A stretch of 64,000 nt of DNA from Nostoc sp. MS1 (lineage in GTDB: Bacteria; Cyanobacteriota; Cyanobacteriia; Cyanobacteriales; Nostocaceae). Position 1 is the first letter of the stretch, and every line of letters starts with the position of its first letter. The notes beneath the pieces are model-generated. The model ran no database searches. It saw only the letters and a list, made by a program, of their open reading frames with translations, and had not been told where the DNA came from. Both the position numbers and the translations under genes were made by a program. Shown in pieces: positions 7,668 through 17,005 of this stretch. The stretch lies in NCBI RefSeq assembly GCF_019976755.1, contig NZ_AP023441.1:2787501-2851500 (forward strand), written 5' to 3'.

Positions 7668-9530
7668 TTAATAAATCAATTCTAAAAAGGGGATTCCCCA
7701 GAAAGGCCAAGTCACCCACGCGCCTAAAAGACCTACTCCTAAAAGTACGGTGAAGGCATAAAATTGGGTTTGTCCAGAGGTGCTGTATTTTAAACCTTCC
7801 CCGCCTAATAGCGAGAACAGACCCACAAAATTGACGATACCATCGACGACGAAACGGTCAATCATATCGGCGAATTTGGATAGTTGAGCAACGCCGAAAA
7901 TGATCGTCATTTTATATAATTTGGGGGTGTAAAAATCGTAAGCAATTAGGTCTTGTAAACCTTTGAAGGGTAGGCGGACTGGTTTAGGAATAATGTTGCC
8001 TAAGTAGATGACGGCGCTAATGCTGCAACCGAAAATGCTTGACCAAATTAATAGTAGAGCAACATCTTTATTTAAGGTGGCCCAACTAGGTAAAAGAGAT
8101 AAGCTTTGCAATATTAAAGGCAGGTGTAGAACAAAGCCGAATAAAATCATCATTGGTAATACCATTGGCCAATGAACTTCCGGCGATCGCTCACTCATTT
8201 GTTTAGCTTTACCACCAAAGATTAAGCCAAACTCTCTGGTTAAACTAAAGGCTGTTAAAGCGTTCACCCCTATAACAATTCCCACTAACCAAGGGTGAGT
8301 ATTCCATAAACCATCAGCTAGTTTCAGTAATGCCCAAAAGCTACCAAGTGGGGGAACACCAATTAAACCCAATACACCAACGATGTAGGATAAGCCGGAA
8401 ATAGGGCGGCGTGACCATAACCCACCTAGTTGAGTCAAATCTTGGGTGATGCTATTCCAAACAATACCGCCAGTACTCATAACTAACAATGCCGCAGCTA
8501 GGGCATGAGTAAGTACTAACAATAGTGCTGCTTCGTCTTGCTGTGCGCCTACAGCAATAAACACCAAACCCATGTATGCGCTGACTGAGTATGATAAGCA
8601 GCGTTTAATATCAATTTGGGCGATCGCAATTAAAGAAGCACCAATGGCTGTTACTGCACCAATCCCCACAATAAATGAAGAAACTATTGGCGATAGGGTT
8701 AATACTGGTTGCAGTTTAATCAGAATCCATGCACCACTAGCAACTACTACCGAGTTCCGCAAAATTGTACTAGGAACAGGGCCTTCCATCGCTTCATCTA
8801 ACCACAGATGCAAGGGGAACTGAGCGCACTTACCCATCGGCCCGGCAACTAAAGCTAAACCTACTAATGTAATGACAGTGGGGTCAACCTTAGCTGTTTG
8901 CGCCCATTGCTCTAGTGCGGGAAAATCCCAAGTTCCTGCTAGAGTCCATAACGCTAATACTCCCATCAGGAGAAACAAGTCTCCTACCCGTTTGGTGAGG
9001 AAAGCATCTCTCGCACCAGAGACTACCAGTGGTTGGCTAAACCATAAACCCACTAATAAGTAGGTTCCCAAGGTAAGAACTTCTAATATGACATAGCTGA
9101 AGAAAAGGTTATTACACAGCACTAAAGCGCATAACCCGGCTTCAAATAACCCTAATAATGAGTAGAAACGCCCCCATCCCCAATCCATTTCCATGTAGCC
9201 AACGGCAAAAATTTGGGCGAGGAAATTTAAGCCAGTGATGACTACCATTGCTCCCACTGTGATAGAGGAGATTTCTATCGCAATAGTCAGGTCTAACCCA
9301 GCCGTAGATAGCCAGGGAAAGAATTGTTCTATGGGTGGACGGTTCCAAGTTGCTTGTAAGGCGATCGCGCTATGCACCAACGCGAAAAATGTCATGATTA
9401 AATTTACATAACCTGCCGGTCTTGGCCCCGTTTTGCGAATGATCCCCGGCGACCAAGGTATAGCTAACAGCCCGCCAATCAAAGGATACAAAGGGACTAG
9501 CCAAACAGTCTCAAGGAGAAACTGAGCCAT
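7668..9530 (-). CDS. ndhF4: NDH-1 subunit NdhF4 (CO2-uptake type)
   Basis: A 620-residue NdhF/NuoL-type proton-pumping subunit with an N-terminal domain (QTAWLVPLYPL-like start), the conserved core FPLHLWLDEAMEGPVPSTILRNSVVVASGAW, and a long C-terminal extension. The core departs from the HTWLPDAMEGPTPVSALIH of respiratory NdhF1 and fits the F3/F4 class that works with Cup proteins. It starts at ATG 9530 and is first in the leftward cluster ndhF4-ndhD4-PTase-cupB, with 42 bases to ndhD4. The F4 versus F3 choice follows the cluster context. Confidence 0.85.
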   Translation of the reverse strand: MAQFLLETVWLVPLYPLIGGLLAIPWSPGIIRKTGPRPAGYVNLIMTFFALVHSAIALQATWNRPPIEQFFPWLSTAGLDLTIAIEISSITVGAMVVITGLNFLAQIFAVGYMEMDWGWGRFYSLLGLFEAGLCALVLCNNLFFSYVILEVLTLGTYLLVGLWFSQPLVVSGARDAFLTKRVGDLFLLMGVLALWTLAGTWDFPALEQWAQTAKVDPTVITLVGLALVAGPMGKCAQFPLHLWLDEAMEGPVPSTILRNSVVVASGAWILIKLQPVLTLSPIVSSFIVGIGAVTAIGASLIAIAQIDIKRCLSYSVSAYMGLVFIAVGAQQDEAALLLVLTHALAAALLVMSTGGIVWNSITQDLTQLGGLWSRRPISGLSYIVGVLGLIGVPPLGSFWALLKLADGLWNTHPWLVGIVIGVNALTAFSLTREFGLIFGGKAKQMSERSPEVHWPMVLPMMILFGFVLHLPLILQSLSLLPSWATLNKDVALLLIWSSIFGCSISAVIYLGNIIPKPVRLPFKGLQDLIAYDFYTPKLYKMTIIFGVAQLSKFADMIDRFVVDGIVNFVGLFSLLGGEGLKYSTSGQTQFYAFTVLLGVGLLGAWVTWPFWGIPFLELIY

Positions 9531-9941
9531 GAACTTACCTCTAGAATTGTCACAAAAAATTACAGTATTTCGGAGTTAACTTTTGTTACTCCTAGCCAAT
9601 CCGGATATTTTCAGATGATGCAAATTTATCTTTGCTTAATATTCTTCTTAGCTTACCGTTTTATCTATCAAAAAGGAATTAACTATCAAAATAAATCAAC
9701 GATGTCTACTCTAATTAATTCTTATATGTCGAATATTCTGATACTTACCATAAACAAAACTCTATGGATAATCTAAAACCTATAATAAAGGAAAACAAAA
9801 AAGGAAAGAATTTATTATTTAGTTAAGATTCAATACTTAATTAGCTTAACTATGTAATAAATGACACAACAATATAAAAAGTTTTTCTTTTATCCTTACA
9901 TCCCCCTTAAGTAATATTTATAGAACATTTTGTAAATAATT
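9531..9941. other. Divergent intergenic region (ndhF4 / SWIM gene)
   Basis: 411 AT-rich bases between the leftward CO2-uptake cluster and the rightward SWIM gene. It must hold both promoters. I could not pick a convincing -10/-35 pair or a known regulator box, and saw no coding potential or strong hairpin. Confidence 0.5.
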
Positions 9942-10775
9942 ATGAATACATACACTCTACAAGCAAGCCGTGAATGGTGGTCACAAAGGTGGCTAGATTT
10001 ATTAGATTCTTATCGCTTTAAAAAACGTTTAGAACGAGCAAGAATATATGCCCGTCAAGGTAATGTCTTAAGTATCGAATTTAAAAGTGCAAAAGTATTA
10101 GCAAGAGTTCAGGGTAGTGAAGAAGAACCATATAAAGTCTCTTTATCTCTTGATCCCTTTACTGATGAACAATGGGGCTATGTAATTGAAACAATGTCTC
10201 AAAAGGCTGTATTCGCTGCCAAGCTATTAGCAGGAGAAATGCCCCAAAATATTGAAGATGTATTCACCAGTAATGGGCTTTCTTTATTCCCTTTTACTCT
10301 GTCTGATGTCCATAGTAAATGCTCTTGTCCTGATAAAGCTAACCCTTGTAAACACGTTGGTGCAGTTTACTATCAGTTAGGTGATAGATTCAGTGAAGAC
10401 CCATTTGTATTATTTCAATTACGCGGACGTACCAAAGAGCAAATTATTAGTGATTTACGACAATTACGTAGAGGAAAAGTTGAAGTTAAAGTAACAGAAA
10501 CATCCGAAACGCAGAAACCAATTACCAATAATCAAATAAATATTAACCTGCTTTCTTGTTGGCAATACAACGAGCCACTAGAGTCTTCTTTAGTTGTGAT
10601 TGCACCATCAACTAGCGAAACTGTATTAGATATATTGGGGGCAATTCCTTTAGCAAAGGATGAAGAAAATTCAGCAAGTCTAAATTCTAGCGATATAGTC
10701 ATGAAATACTTGGAAACTCTTTACAAAGAAGTTAGCCAAAAAGCTATGCTGGCAGCAATGAATGTGGGCGGTTAG
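9942..10775 (+). CDS. SWIM zinc finger protein
   Basis: A 277-residue protein with a SWIM zinc-binding motif CxCx6CxH at residues 127-138 (C127, C129, C136, H138). The N-terminal region has the WWSQRW start common to bacterial SWIM proteins that lie beside SNF2-type helicases; no helicase gene is adjacent here. SWIM domains bind DNA or protein, and the role of this one is unknown. The ATG at 9942 follows an AT-rich leader. The C-terminal ~100 residues resemble nothing I recognise. Confidence 0.8.
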   Translation: MNTYTLQASREWWSQRWLDLLDSYRFKKRLERARIYARQGNVLSIEFKSAKVLARVQGSEEEPYKVSLSLDPFTDEQWGYVIETMSQKAVFAAKLLAGEMPQNIEDVFTSNGLSLFPFTLSDVHSKCSCPDKANPCKHVGAVYYQLGDRFSEDPFVLFQLRGRTKEQIISDLRQLRRGKVEVKVTETSETQKPITNNQININLLSCWQYNEPLESSLVVIAPSTSETVLDILGAIPLAKDEENSASLNSSDIVMKYLETLYKEVSQKAMLAAMNVGG

Positions 10776-10939
10776 ATAAATAGACAATACGCACCCTACA
10801 GTTACTCTAGCCTCAAGCCCCTAGCTCTCCCTCCTGTAAGCTCCCAGACCAGTTTGAGCAATTATAGGCAGGGTGGGTCATAAAAAGTAGTACAGTGAAA
10901 ATTGCATCTAGTAGCGTTAGGAACTTGGCTAAATCACCT

Positions 10940-11665
10940 GTGCGGAAAATAGTTATTGCTGGTAACTGGAAAATGTTCAAAACTCAGGCAGAGTCCCAAG
11001 AGTTTCTACAAGGATTTCTGCCTGCACTAGAGGAAACACCTCAAGAACGAGAAGTGCTGCTTTGTGTTCCTTTTACTGACCTGGGCATTTTGTCCAAGAG
11101 TTTACACGGCAGCCGTGTACAACTAGGAGCGCAAAATGTCCACTGGGCGGAAAGTGGAGCCTACACGGGTGAAATTTCTGCCCCCATGTTGACAGAGATT
11201 GGTGTACGTTACGTAATTGTCGGTCATAGTGAACGGCGACAATATTTTGGGGAAACAGACGAAACAGTTAATTTGCGTCTGAAAGCAGCTCAAACCTATG
11301 GTTTAACGCCAATTCTTTGTGTAGGCGAAACCAAACAACAAAGGGACGCTGGGGAAACTGAATCACTCATTACCAGCCAATTAGATAAAGACCTAATTGA
11401 TGTCGATCAGACAAATTTAGTGATTGCCTACGAACCAATTTGGGCAATTGGCACAGGCGACACCTGTGAGACAACTGAGGCTAATCGAGTTATTGGTTTA
11501 ATTCGTAGCCAGTTGAAGAATCCTAATGTACCAATTCAATATGGTGGTTCAGTCAAACCAAACAATATTGATGAAATTATGGCTCAAAGTGAAATTGACG
11601 GCGTTCTCGTCGGCGGAGCAAGTCTAGAACCTGACAGTTTCGCCAGAATTGTCAACTATCAGTAA
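10940..11665 (+). CDS. tpiA: Triosephosphate isomerase
   Basis: Interconverts dihydroxyacetone phosphate and glyceraldehyde 3-phosphate in glycolysis and the Calvin cycle. All key motifs are present: AGNWKM with the catalytic Lys, VGHSERR with the catalytic His, AYEPIWAIGTG with the catalytic Glu, and the phosphate loop GGSV…VGGAS. The frame could start at GTG 10895, but family members begin directly with (M/V)RKIVIAGNWKM, so GTG 10940 is chosen, giving 241 residues. folP follows on the same strand after a repeat hairpin. Confidence 0.95.
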   Translation: MRKIVIAGNWKMFKTQAESQEFLQGFLPALEETPQEREVLLCVPFTDLGILSKSLHGSRVQLGAQNVHWAESGAYTGEISAPMLTEIGVRYVIVGHSERRQYFGETDETVNLRLKAAQTYGLTPILCVGETKQQRDAGETESLITSQLDKDLIDVDQTNLVIAYEPIWAIGTGDTCETTEANRVIGLIRSQLKNPNVPIQYGGSVKPNNIDEIMAQSEIDGVLVGGASLEPDSFARIVNYQ

Positions 11666-11688
11666 GGAGTCAAAAGTTAATAGTCCAC

Positions 11689-11748
11689 AGTCAATAGTCA
11701 ATAGTCAATAGTCCAAAACTGTTGACTATTGACTATTGACTATTGACT
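11689..11748. repeat. STRR hairpin: heptad repeats in two perfect inverted arms
   Basis: Three to four copies of TCAATAG (11689-11713) and their exact inverse complement (11724-11748) make a perfect 25-bp stem with a 10-base loop. It fills the space between tpiA and folP and ends seven bases before the folP ATG. There is no T run, so it is not a standard terminator. Confidence 0.9.
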
Positions 11749-11755
11749 AATAATT

Positions 11756-12601
11756 ATGTGTAGTAAGTTAGTAATACGCGATCGCTGTTTTAATTGGGGG
11801 CAGCGTACTTATTTAATGGGCGTGTTAAATGTAACGCCTGATAGTTTTAGTGATGGTGGTAAGTTTAATACTACTTCGGCGGCTTTGGCTCAGGCACAAG
11901 CTTTAGTAGCGGCTGGCGCTGATATTATCGATATTGGTGGTCAATCGACTAGACCAGGAGCAGAGCAAATCACTCTGGCAGAGGAACTGGAGCGAGTCTT
12001 GCCAATTGTGGAGCTAGTGCGATCGCAAAGTTCTGTGCCTATATCCGTAGATACAACTAGAGCTAGTGTAGCCAAAGCAGCGATTGAAGTTGGAGCAGAT
12101 ATTATTAATGATATTTCTGGTGGTACATTTGACTCCCAAATGTTGCCAACAGTAGCAAGTTTAGGCGTACCAATAGTATTGATGCACATGCGAGGTACAC
12201 CGCAGACGATGCAGCAATTTACTGATTATCAAGATTTAATGGGAGAAATTGCTAGTTTTTTAGCTAACCAAATTACCATAGCCACAAATTTGGGTATCAA
12301 ACCCGAAAAAATCATGATTGATCCAGGAATTGGTTTTGCTAAAAACTACGAACAAAATCTAGAAATATTACGAAACTTACATTTATTGCGATCGCTAAAC
12401 TGTCCTATTTTGGTAGGTGCATCTCGTAAAAGTTTCATCGGTCGGATATTAAATCAACCAGACCCCAAAGCGCGAGTTTGGGGAACTGCAGCCGCTTGTT
12501 GCGCTGCCATTTTCAACGGTGCGGATATCTTAAGAGTACATGACGTACAACAGATGCGCGAAGTATCTCTGGTTGCAGATGCAGTATTTCGAGGTAAGTA
12601 G
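11756..12601 (+). CDS. folP: Dihydropteroate synthase
   Basis: Joins 4-aminobenzoate to the pterin diphosphate in folate synthesis. Motifs: MGVLNVTPDSFSDGG near residue 21, DIGGQSTRPGA, PISVDTT, NDISGG, DPGIGFAK and GASRKSFIG, complete and in order. The length, 281 residues, is normal. The start ATG lies directly after the STRR hairpin, with no Shine-Dalgarno sequence. Both this gene and tpiA point rightward and may be cotranscribed through the hairpin. Confidence 0.95.
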   Translation: MCSKLVIRDRCFNWGQRTYLMGVLNVTPDSFSDGGKFNTTSAALAQAQALVAAGADIIDIGGQSTRPGAEQITLAEELERVLPIVELVRSQSSVPISVDTTRASVAKAAIEVGADIINDISGGTFDSQMLPTVASLGVPIVLMHMRGTPQTMQQFTDYQDLMGEIASFLANQITIATNLGIKPEKIMIDPGIGFAKNYEQNLEILRNLHLLRSLNCPILVGASRKSFIGRILNQPDPKARVWGTAAACCAAIFNGADILRVHDVQQMREVSLVADAVFRGK

Positions 12602-12628
12602 TGTTAGCGGTAGCGGCGCGTTTAGCGC
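12602..12628 (+). repeat. 27-bp dispersed repeat, copy 1
   Basis: This 27-base GC-rich segment (starting TGTTAGCGGTAGCGG) recurs exactly, in inverted orientation, at 34677-34703. The similarity continues imperfectly for about ten bases beyond the GCGC end. It lies just after folP. Confidence 0.85.
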
Positions 12629-12680
12629 ATGATGAGTATTGAGTAACAAAGAATTTCTCCCTCATCTCCCTCATCTCCTC

Positions 12681-13514
12681 CTACCTCTCACTACCATTTC
12701 CATTACTTTCAGTATTTGTAGATTCAGCAATTACTTCTTTCATCAAGTCACCTGATTTACCAGGGTCTACAAATACAACTTTGGCATTGGGACTTTCTCC
12801 TAGTCTGTAGCTGGCATTAATATAATCTTGAGCTACTAAATAACGCAAAATTTCTTTACTTTCGGGATTGCTACGCAATGCTTCTGCAATTATCTGCATT
12901 GAGGACATGGTTCCTTCCGCTTTCTTAATTGCTGCTTGGCGTTCCCCTTCAGCTTCGGAAATTAACGCTCGTTTTTTGATTTCAGCCGCTCTTTCCTCTT
13001 CCATTGACCTGCGAACACTCTCTGGTGGAGTAATTCTTTGAATATCCAACCGGATAATTTCCACCCCCCAAGTTGCTGTTGTCTCATTCAACTCTCTAAG
13101 GATTGTGCGGTTCATTTCCTCTCTGGTAACATTGGTTTCCTCTAAAGTGTTTTGAGCAATAATCTCTCGGAGTGTGGTTGTTGCCAACTGCATCAAGGCT
13201 CCTTGCAAGTTTTCGATTGCATAAAAACTCTTTTCAATATCTCTGATACGCCAGTAAAGAATAGCATCAACTTCTAAGTAAATATTATCTTTGGTGATTA
13301 CGTTCTGTGGCTTGATATCTAAATACTGTTCGCGCGTAGTGTCTTCCATCACAACCTGATCCACCAACGGCACAATAAAGTTTAAACCTGGACTTAAGGT
13401 GCGATGTCTCCGTCCCAAGCGTTCTACAAGGGCGGCATTTCCTTCATTAATAATTTTTGCCGATCCTAACGCATAACCGATCAGGGCTAAGACTATAGCA
13501 ATAATTGGCTCCAT
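12681..13514 (-). CDS. SPFH/Band 7 membrane protein (stomatin/paraslipin type)
   Basis: A single N-terminal membrane segment (residues ~1-17) precedes an SPFH domain (INEGNAALVERLGRRHRTLSPGLNFIVPLVD… through VTREEMNRTILRELNETTATWGVEIIRLDIQRITPP), then an Ala/Glu-rich coiled coil (EEERAAEIKKRALISEAEG) typical of stomatin-like proteins that form membrane rings. Members often act with NfeD proteins or proteases; no nfeD gene is adjacent. 277 residues, ATG start at 13514. The physiological role is not known from sequence. Confidence 0.85.
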   Translation of the reverse strand: MEPIIAIVLALIGYALGSAKIINEGNAALVERLGRRHRTLSPGLNFIVPLVDQVVMEDTTREQYLDIKPQNVITKDNIYLEVDAILYWRIRDIEKSFYAIENLQGALMQLATTTLREIIAQNTLEETNVTREEMNRTILRELNETTATWGVEIIRLDIQRITPPESVRRSMEEERAAEIKKRALISEAEGERQAAIKKAEGTMSSMQIIAEALRSNPESKEILRYLVAQDYINASYRLGESPNAKVVFVDPGKSGDLMKEVIAESTNTESNGNGSER

Positions 13515-13844
13515 AGATGCTCCTATTACCTTTTAGGGCAATTTTAGTTTAAAGGACACGGTACTACCATGCCCTACATTTAAGTCTAATGTTTTCACTT
13601 ATGCACTAGTGGATACTGCTGCTTTTACAGATATCATGGTCAACTAGCTTACCGCGACAGTTGTATTTTATATAGCCTAAATAATACCAACTAAAAAAAA
13701 CTTTGTAACATACCTATTATCTGTAGTGACGCAAAACTATGCGTCACTACGAGTACATTCTTTTTTAAACGGGTATAACTAATATTTTTTTAGAAAAAGA
13801 AAATAATGAGCCGCCTAATCTCTCAGTTTTCCTGTATGGTTCAA
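13515..13844. other. Intergenic region with an 11-bp palindrome
   Basis: This gene-free stretch lies upstream of the SPFH gene and downstream of the SLBB gene. It holds a perfect inverted repeat GTAGTGACGCA / TGCGTCACTAC (13723-13733 with 13740-13750, six-base loop), which looks like a dispersed hairpin repeat rather than a terminator. The SPFH promoter should lie here, but no clear box was found. Confidence 0.6.
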
Positions 13845-13889
13845 CAAAAAAACCTGGGGACAAGTAAATTTAACAAAGCCCCCAGTTTA
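13845..13889 (-). terminator. Rho-independent terminator of the SLBB export gene
   Basis: On the minus strand an ACTGGGG…CCCCAGGT stem is followed by seven T (the A run at 13846-13852). It lies just beyond the stop codon at 13900. Confidence 0.8.
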
Positions 13890-13899
13890 ATAGATTGCT

Positions 13900-15387
13900 T
13901 TAAAAACCGATGACCAACCTAATTAACCCTAAGAAAGTACCTAAAGGCCCTGAAATCAAACCTACACTATCACTAGTGCTGGCTAGACCTGAGCGACCAA
14001 CTAAAACAACATCGTTGTTTCGTAGTATGGGATTGGTTTGCTCGTTAATTCCTTGGTTAAAGTCAATTTTTATATCGCGTTTAGTCACTGAACCATTAGG
14101 ATTAAGACGAATCAACTGTACACTGGCACTACGCGCTCTTGCATCATTAAATCCACCAGCAGCCAGTATTGCTTGATTTAAAGAACTATTAGGTTTAATA
14201 TCTACAGATCCTGGGCGTTTTACTTCACCGACTACACCAACCTGAATTTTATCTGGAGATAAAGTAGTAGTTGCTAATTCCGTAGCTAATGCTGGGTTAA
14301 CCGTAGTAGCTTTAGGAATAACGATTGTGTCTCCATCTTGGACAATTACATCTTGATTCACATCACCATTGCGTAATAGTTCCAAAAGATTAAGGTCTAT
14401 ACTTTGCTCACCACCAGTTCTTGTTGGTCGGCGTAGCTTGATAGTAGTAACATCAGCGTCTGAAGTAATACCACCAGCTAATTGAATTGCCCGTGTCACA
14501 GTTGGTAAACCACTGCCACTAGCTCCACCAGTAGCTCCACCAGTTTGAGCTTCTGTCGAACCCGCAGTTACAAGATATGAGCCAGGACGATAAACTTGAC
14601 CAATTACTGCTACTGTGCGTGGTGCAGTTTGACTAGCAGCAAAGTTAGCAGAAAATAAATTACGTGCTTCTGCAACGTTAAAGTTAGTTGCTGTTGGCAC
14701 AACTATAACGTCTCCATCCCTCAAGGTAATATCTTGAGACGAACTACCTGTTTCTATGAGTTGTTTTAAATTGAGATTAACAACTTGCTCAGTAGAACCA
14801 CTAGTTTTACGTCTGAGTGTCACTTGGGTAACATCTGCGGCTAAGGTGACACCCTGAGCTATTGTGAGTGCAGCCAATACAGTTGGATATTGTACCCCTG
14901 GATTCTGACCTGCGCCTCCTTGTAAGTTCAAAGTATAAGCACCTGGGCGTGTTACTTCTCCAGCCACTAAAACGTTGATGGGGCGGGGGGATAAAAGATT
15001 GACAGAAATCTGAGGACGTTTTAAATACCTACGGTATTTTTCGGTAATTATGTCAGCTGCTTGCTCAGTTGTTAATCCTTGAACAGTAACACTACCAACT
15101 AAAGGTAAGTTGATAGCTCCACCAGGAGGAATTTGATATTCACCACCATATTCAGGTACTTCAAACACATTTACACGAACAAGGTCGCCGCCTCCCAATA
15201 AATATTTTGTATCTATTGGTATTGGTGCTGTTGCTTGTCGGTTAATGGGGGTTACTACTCGCGGATTGGGAAATACTTGTTGTCCCTGAGCTACACTGGC
15301 AAACGGCACAAACAAATAAGCAGCCGTTAACAAAGTCGCACCCACAGCTGGCTGTGATAGAAGTTTCAGCGAACCGGTGTTAAGCAT
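13900..15387 (-). CDS. Polysaccharide biosynthesis/export protein with SLBB domains (Wza-like)
   Basis: A signal peptide or membrane segment at the N-terminus (LLTAAYLFVPFASVAQG) is followed by a polysaccharide export (PES) domain starting YLLGGGDLVRVNVFEVPEYGGEY and by several SLBB repeats (VLVAGEVTRPGAYTL, VAVIGQVYRPGSYLV, VGVVGEVKRPGSVDI), each ending in a DGDxIVVP-type turn. This is the outer-membrane/periplasmic pore component of exopolysaccharide export. 495 residues. No Wzc/Wzx gene is adjacent; the STAS-sugar transferase 12 kb away may serve the same pathway. Confidence 0.9.
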   Translation of the reverse strand: MLNTGSLKLLSQPAVGATLLTAAYLFVPFASVAQGQQVFPNPRVVTPINRQATAPIPIDTKYLLGGGDLVRVNVFEVPEYGGEYQIPPGGAINLPLVGSVTVQGLTTEQAADIITEKYRRYLKRPQISVNLLSPRPINVLVAGEVTRPGAYTLNLQGGAGQNPGVQYPTVLAALTIAQGVTLAADVTQVTLRRKTSGSTEQVVNLNLKQLIETGSSSQDITLRDGDVIVVPTATNFNVAEARNLFSANFAASQTAPRTVAVIGQVYRPGSYLVTAGSTEAQTGGATGGASGSGLPTVTRAIQLAGGITSDADVTTIKLRRPTRTGGEQSIDLNLLELLRNGDVNQDVIVQDGDTIVIPKATTVNPALATELATTTLSPDKIQVGVVGEVKRPGSVDIKPNSSLNQAILAAGGFNDARARSASVQLIRLNPNGSVTKRDIKIDFNQGINEQTNPILRNNDVVLVGRSGLASTSDSVGLISGPLGTFLGLIRLVIGF

Positions 15388-15827
15388 ATTTTTTAAACTC
15401 TGAGACTACAATCGGTAAAGTATTGTCTAAACATTTTAATCTTGACTATACTTAAGTATTCAAGTTTCCCGACAATTCTCATTTTCTTTAAAAATTAAAC
15501 TCAATCCGGGCAGATGTTTTTACCTGAAATTAAATTTTTAGTAAAGTTAAAGTAAAGTTTGTCTAAGTCTACTAACCAGTTATTTTGATAAAGTTCTGGT
15601 CTTAGTATTTATACTGAAATATTGCCATTAATTCAGAAATTAAAACATACTTAGGAAGATGTACACTTTGTACTCCCTCATATAAGCTATTCCATCTTTA
15701 GCTTGCATTATGATTGTGGACAAAATGCCCAACTCACATGAATTACTGAAATTTTCCTTATGTAACCTAAAAGTAGTTTAGCTTAGTGTATGGGTTTATG
15801 TGAGGTTCCATATAGCAAAATTTTGCA
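15388..15827. other. Intergenic region between SLBB and ABC ATPase genes
   Basis: 440 AT-rich bases upstream of the SLBB gene and downstream of the ABC ATPase gene, both leftward. No ORF, tandem repeat or strong hairpin was seen; it presumably holds the SLBB promoter. Confidence 0.5.
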
Positions 15828-16832
15828 TCATTCTAATTCCTGAAGTGTAGGCTCAAAAGATTGATCTTGTTTTTGAATTTGAGTGATAAAAAATTCTTCT
15901 AAAGACTGACGAGATAAATTCATAGAAATAATTCGTCCACCCATCAAGCGAACACTAGCCAGAAAATCGTAATAATCGTCATGCAAAGTACCGCGCCAAG
16001 AACCATCAGGTTCAAATGTTAAATTGGGAAGCCATTTTTTGAGAACTTCCCAATCACCGCCTTGACCTTTCATGTGGTATGTATTTTCACTACCTAGTAG
16101 TTCATCTAGGGAACCAGAGCAAATTAATTCACCTTTAGAAAGAATGGCGATGCGATCGCAAATTTGCTCCACTTCACTGAGAATATGGCTGTTAAAGAAA
16201 ATCGTTTTACCTGCGGCTTTCAGTGACAAGATAATTTCTCGCATCCGGTAACGTCCCAAAGGATCTAAACCAGACATAGGTTCATCCAAAAATATTAAGT
16301 CTGGGTCATTGATGAGCGCCTGAGCCATACCAACACGCTGTAGCATACCCTTAGAATAACGACGCATCTGTTTCTTACGTGCATCGGCTACAGATAAACC
16401 CACTAAATCTAGTAATTCGGGAATGCGTTGACGTTGTAAATCGGTAGGAATTTCAAACAAACCAGCCGCCATTTCTAAAAATTCCCAGCCAGTCAGATAC
16501 TCATACAAATAAGGATTTTCTGGTAAATACCCAATATGTTGCTTAATCTGGCGATCGCCTAATGGTTTACCCAATAGTAATCCCTTACCAGCAGTAGGAC
16601 GGATAATTCCTAGCAGTAGTTTTAACAGAGTAGTTTTACCCGCACCATTTGGCCCCAATAAACCAAAAGTTTCCCCTTGATAAACCTCTAAAGAACAGCC
16701 TTTAAGAGAAACAACTTTTTGATTCATCCAAAACCCGGTGCGGTAAACTTTTCGCAACTCGGAAGTCAAAACTACCTCTTGGGTATCTGTTGTAGTTAGT
16801 TGAGGATTGGAAGTATCTGTAAAAGACTGCAT
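15828..16832 (-). CDS. ABC transporter ATP-binding protein (exporter type)
   Basis: A 334-residue ATPase of the CcmA/NatA-like class. Walker A is GPNGAGKT at residues 60-67, followed by the Q-loop GYLPENP, a signature-like YSKGMLQRVGMAQAL, Walker B LIFLDEPMSGLDP and the switch NSHIL. A C-terminal domain of about 90 residues follows, as in this class. The membrane partner is not next to it, so the substrate is unknown. A tandem-repeat region separates it from hisB. Confidence 0.9.
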   Translation of the reverse strand: MQSFTDTSNPQLTTTDTQEVVLTSELRKVYRTGFWMNQKVVSLKGCSLEVYQGETFGLLGPNGAGKTTLLKLLLGIIRPTAGKGLLLGKPLGDRQIKQHIGYLPENPYLYEYLTGWEFLEMAAGLFEIPTDLQRQRIPELLDLVGLSVADARKKQMRRYSKGMLQRVGMAQALINDPDLIFLDEPMSGLDPLGRYRMREIILSLKAAGKTIFFNSHILSEVEQICDRIAILSKGELICSGSLDELLGSENTYHMKGQGGDWEVLKKWLPNLTFEPDGSWRGTLHDDYYDFLASVRLMGGRIISMNLSRQSLEEFFITQIQKQDQSFEPTLQELE

Positions 16833-16937
16833 TTGGTTTCAATTAACAATAGTGACTGCACAGGATGGTTATAAAGTACCCAAGAAGACAACTGCGATCG
16901 CCACAAGTTTGTTAATTGTTGAAAATTATTTAAGCAT

Positions 16938-17000
16938 GGGGAGTAGGGAGTAGGGAGTAGGGAGTAGGAATTTCTCCCTCATCTCCCTCATCTCCCTCAC
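16938..17000. repeat. STRR: GGGAGTA tandem repeat and CTCATCTCC tandem repeat
   Basis: About four copies of GGGAGTA are followed by three copies of a CTCATCTCC-like unit. Both unit types recur throughout the window. They lie between hisB (downstream end) and the ABC gene start. Confidence 0.9.
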
Positions 17001-17005
17001 ACCTC

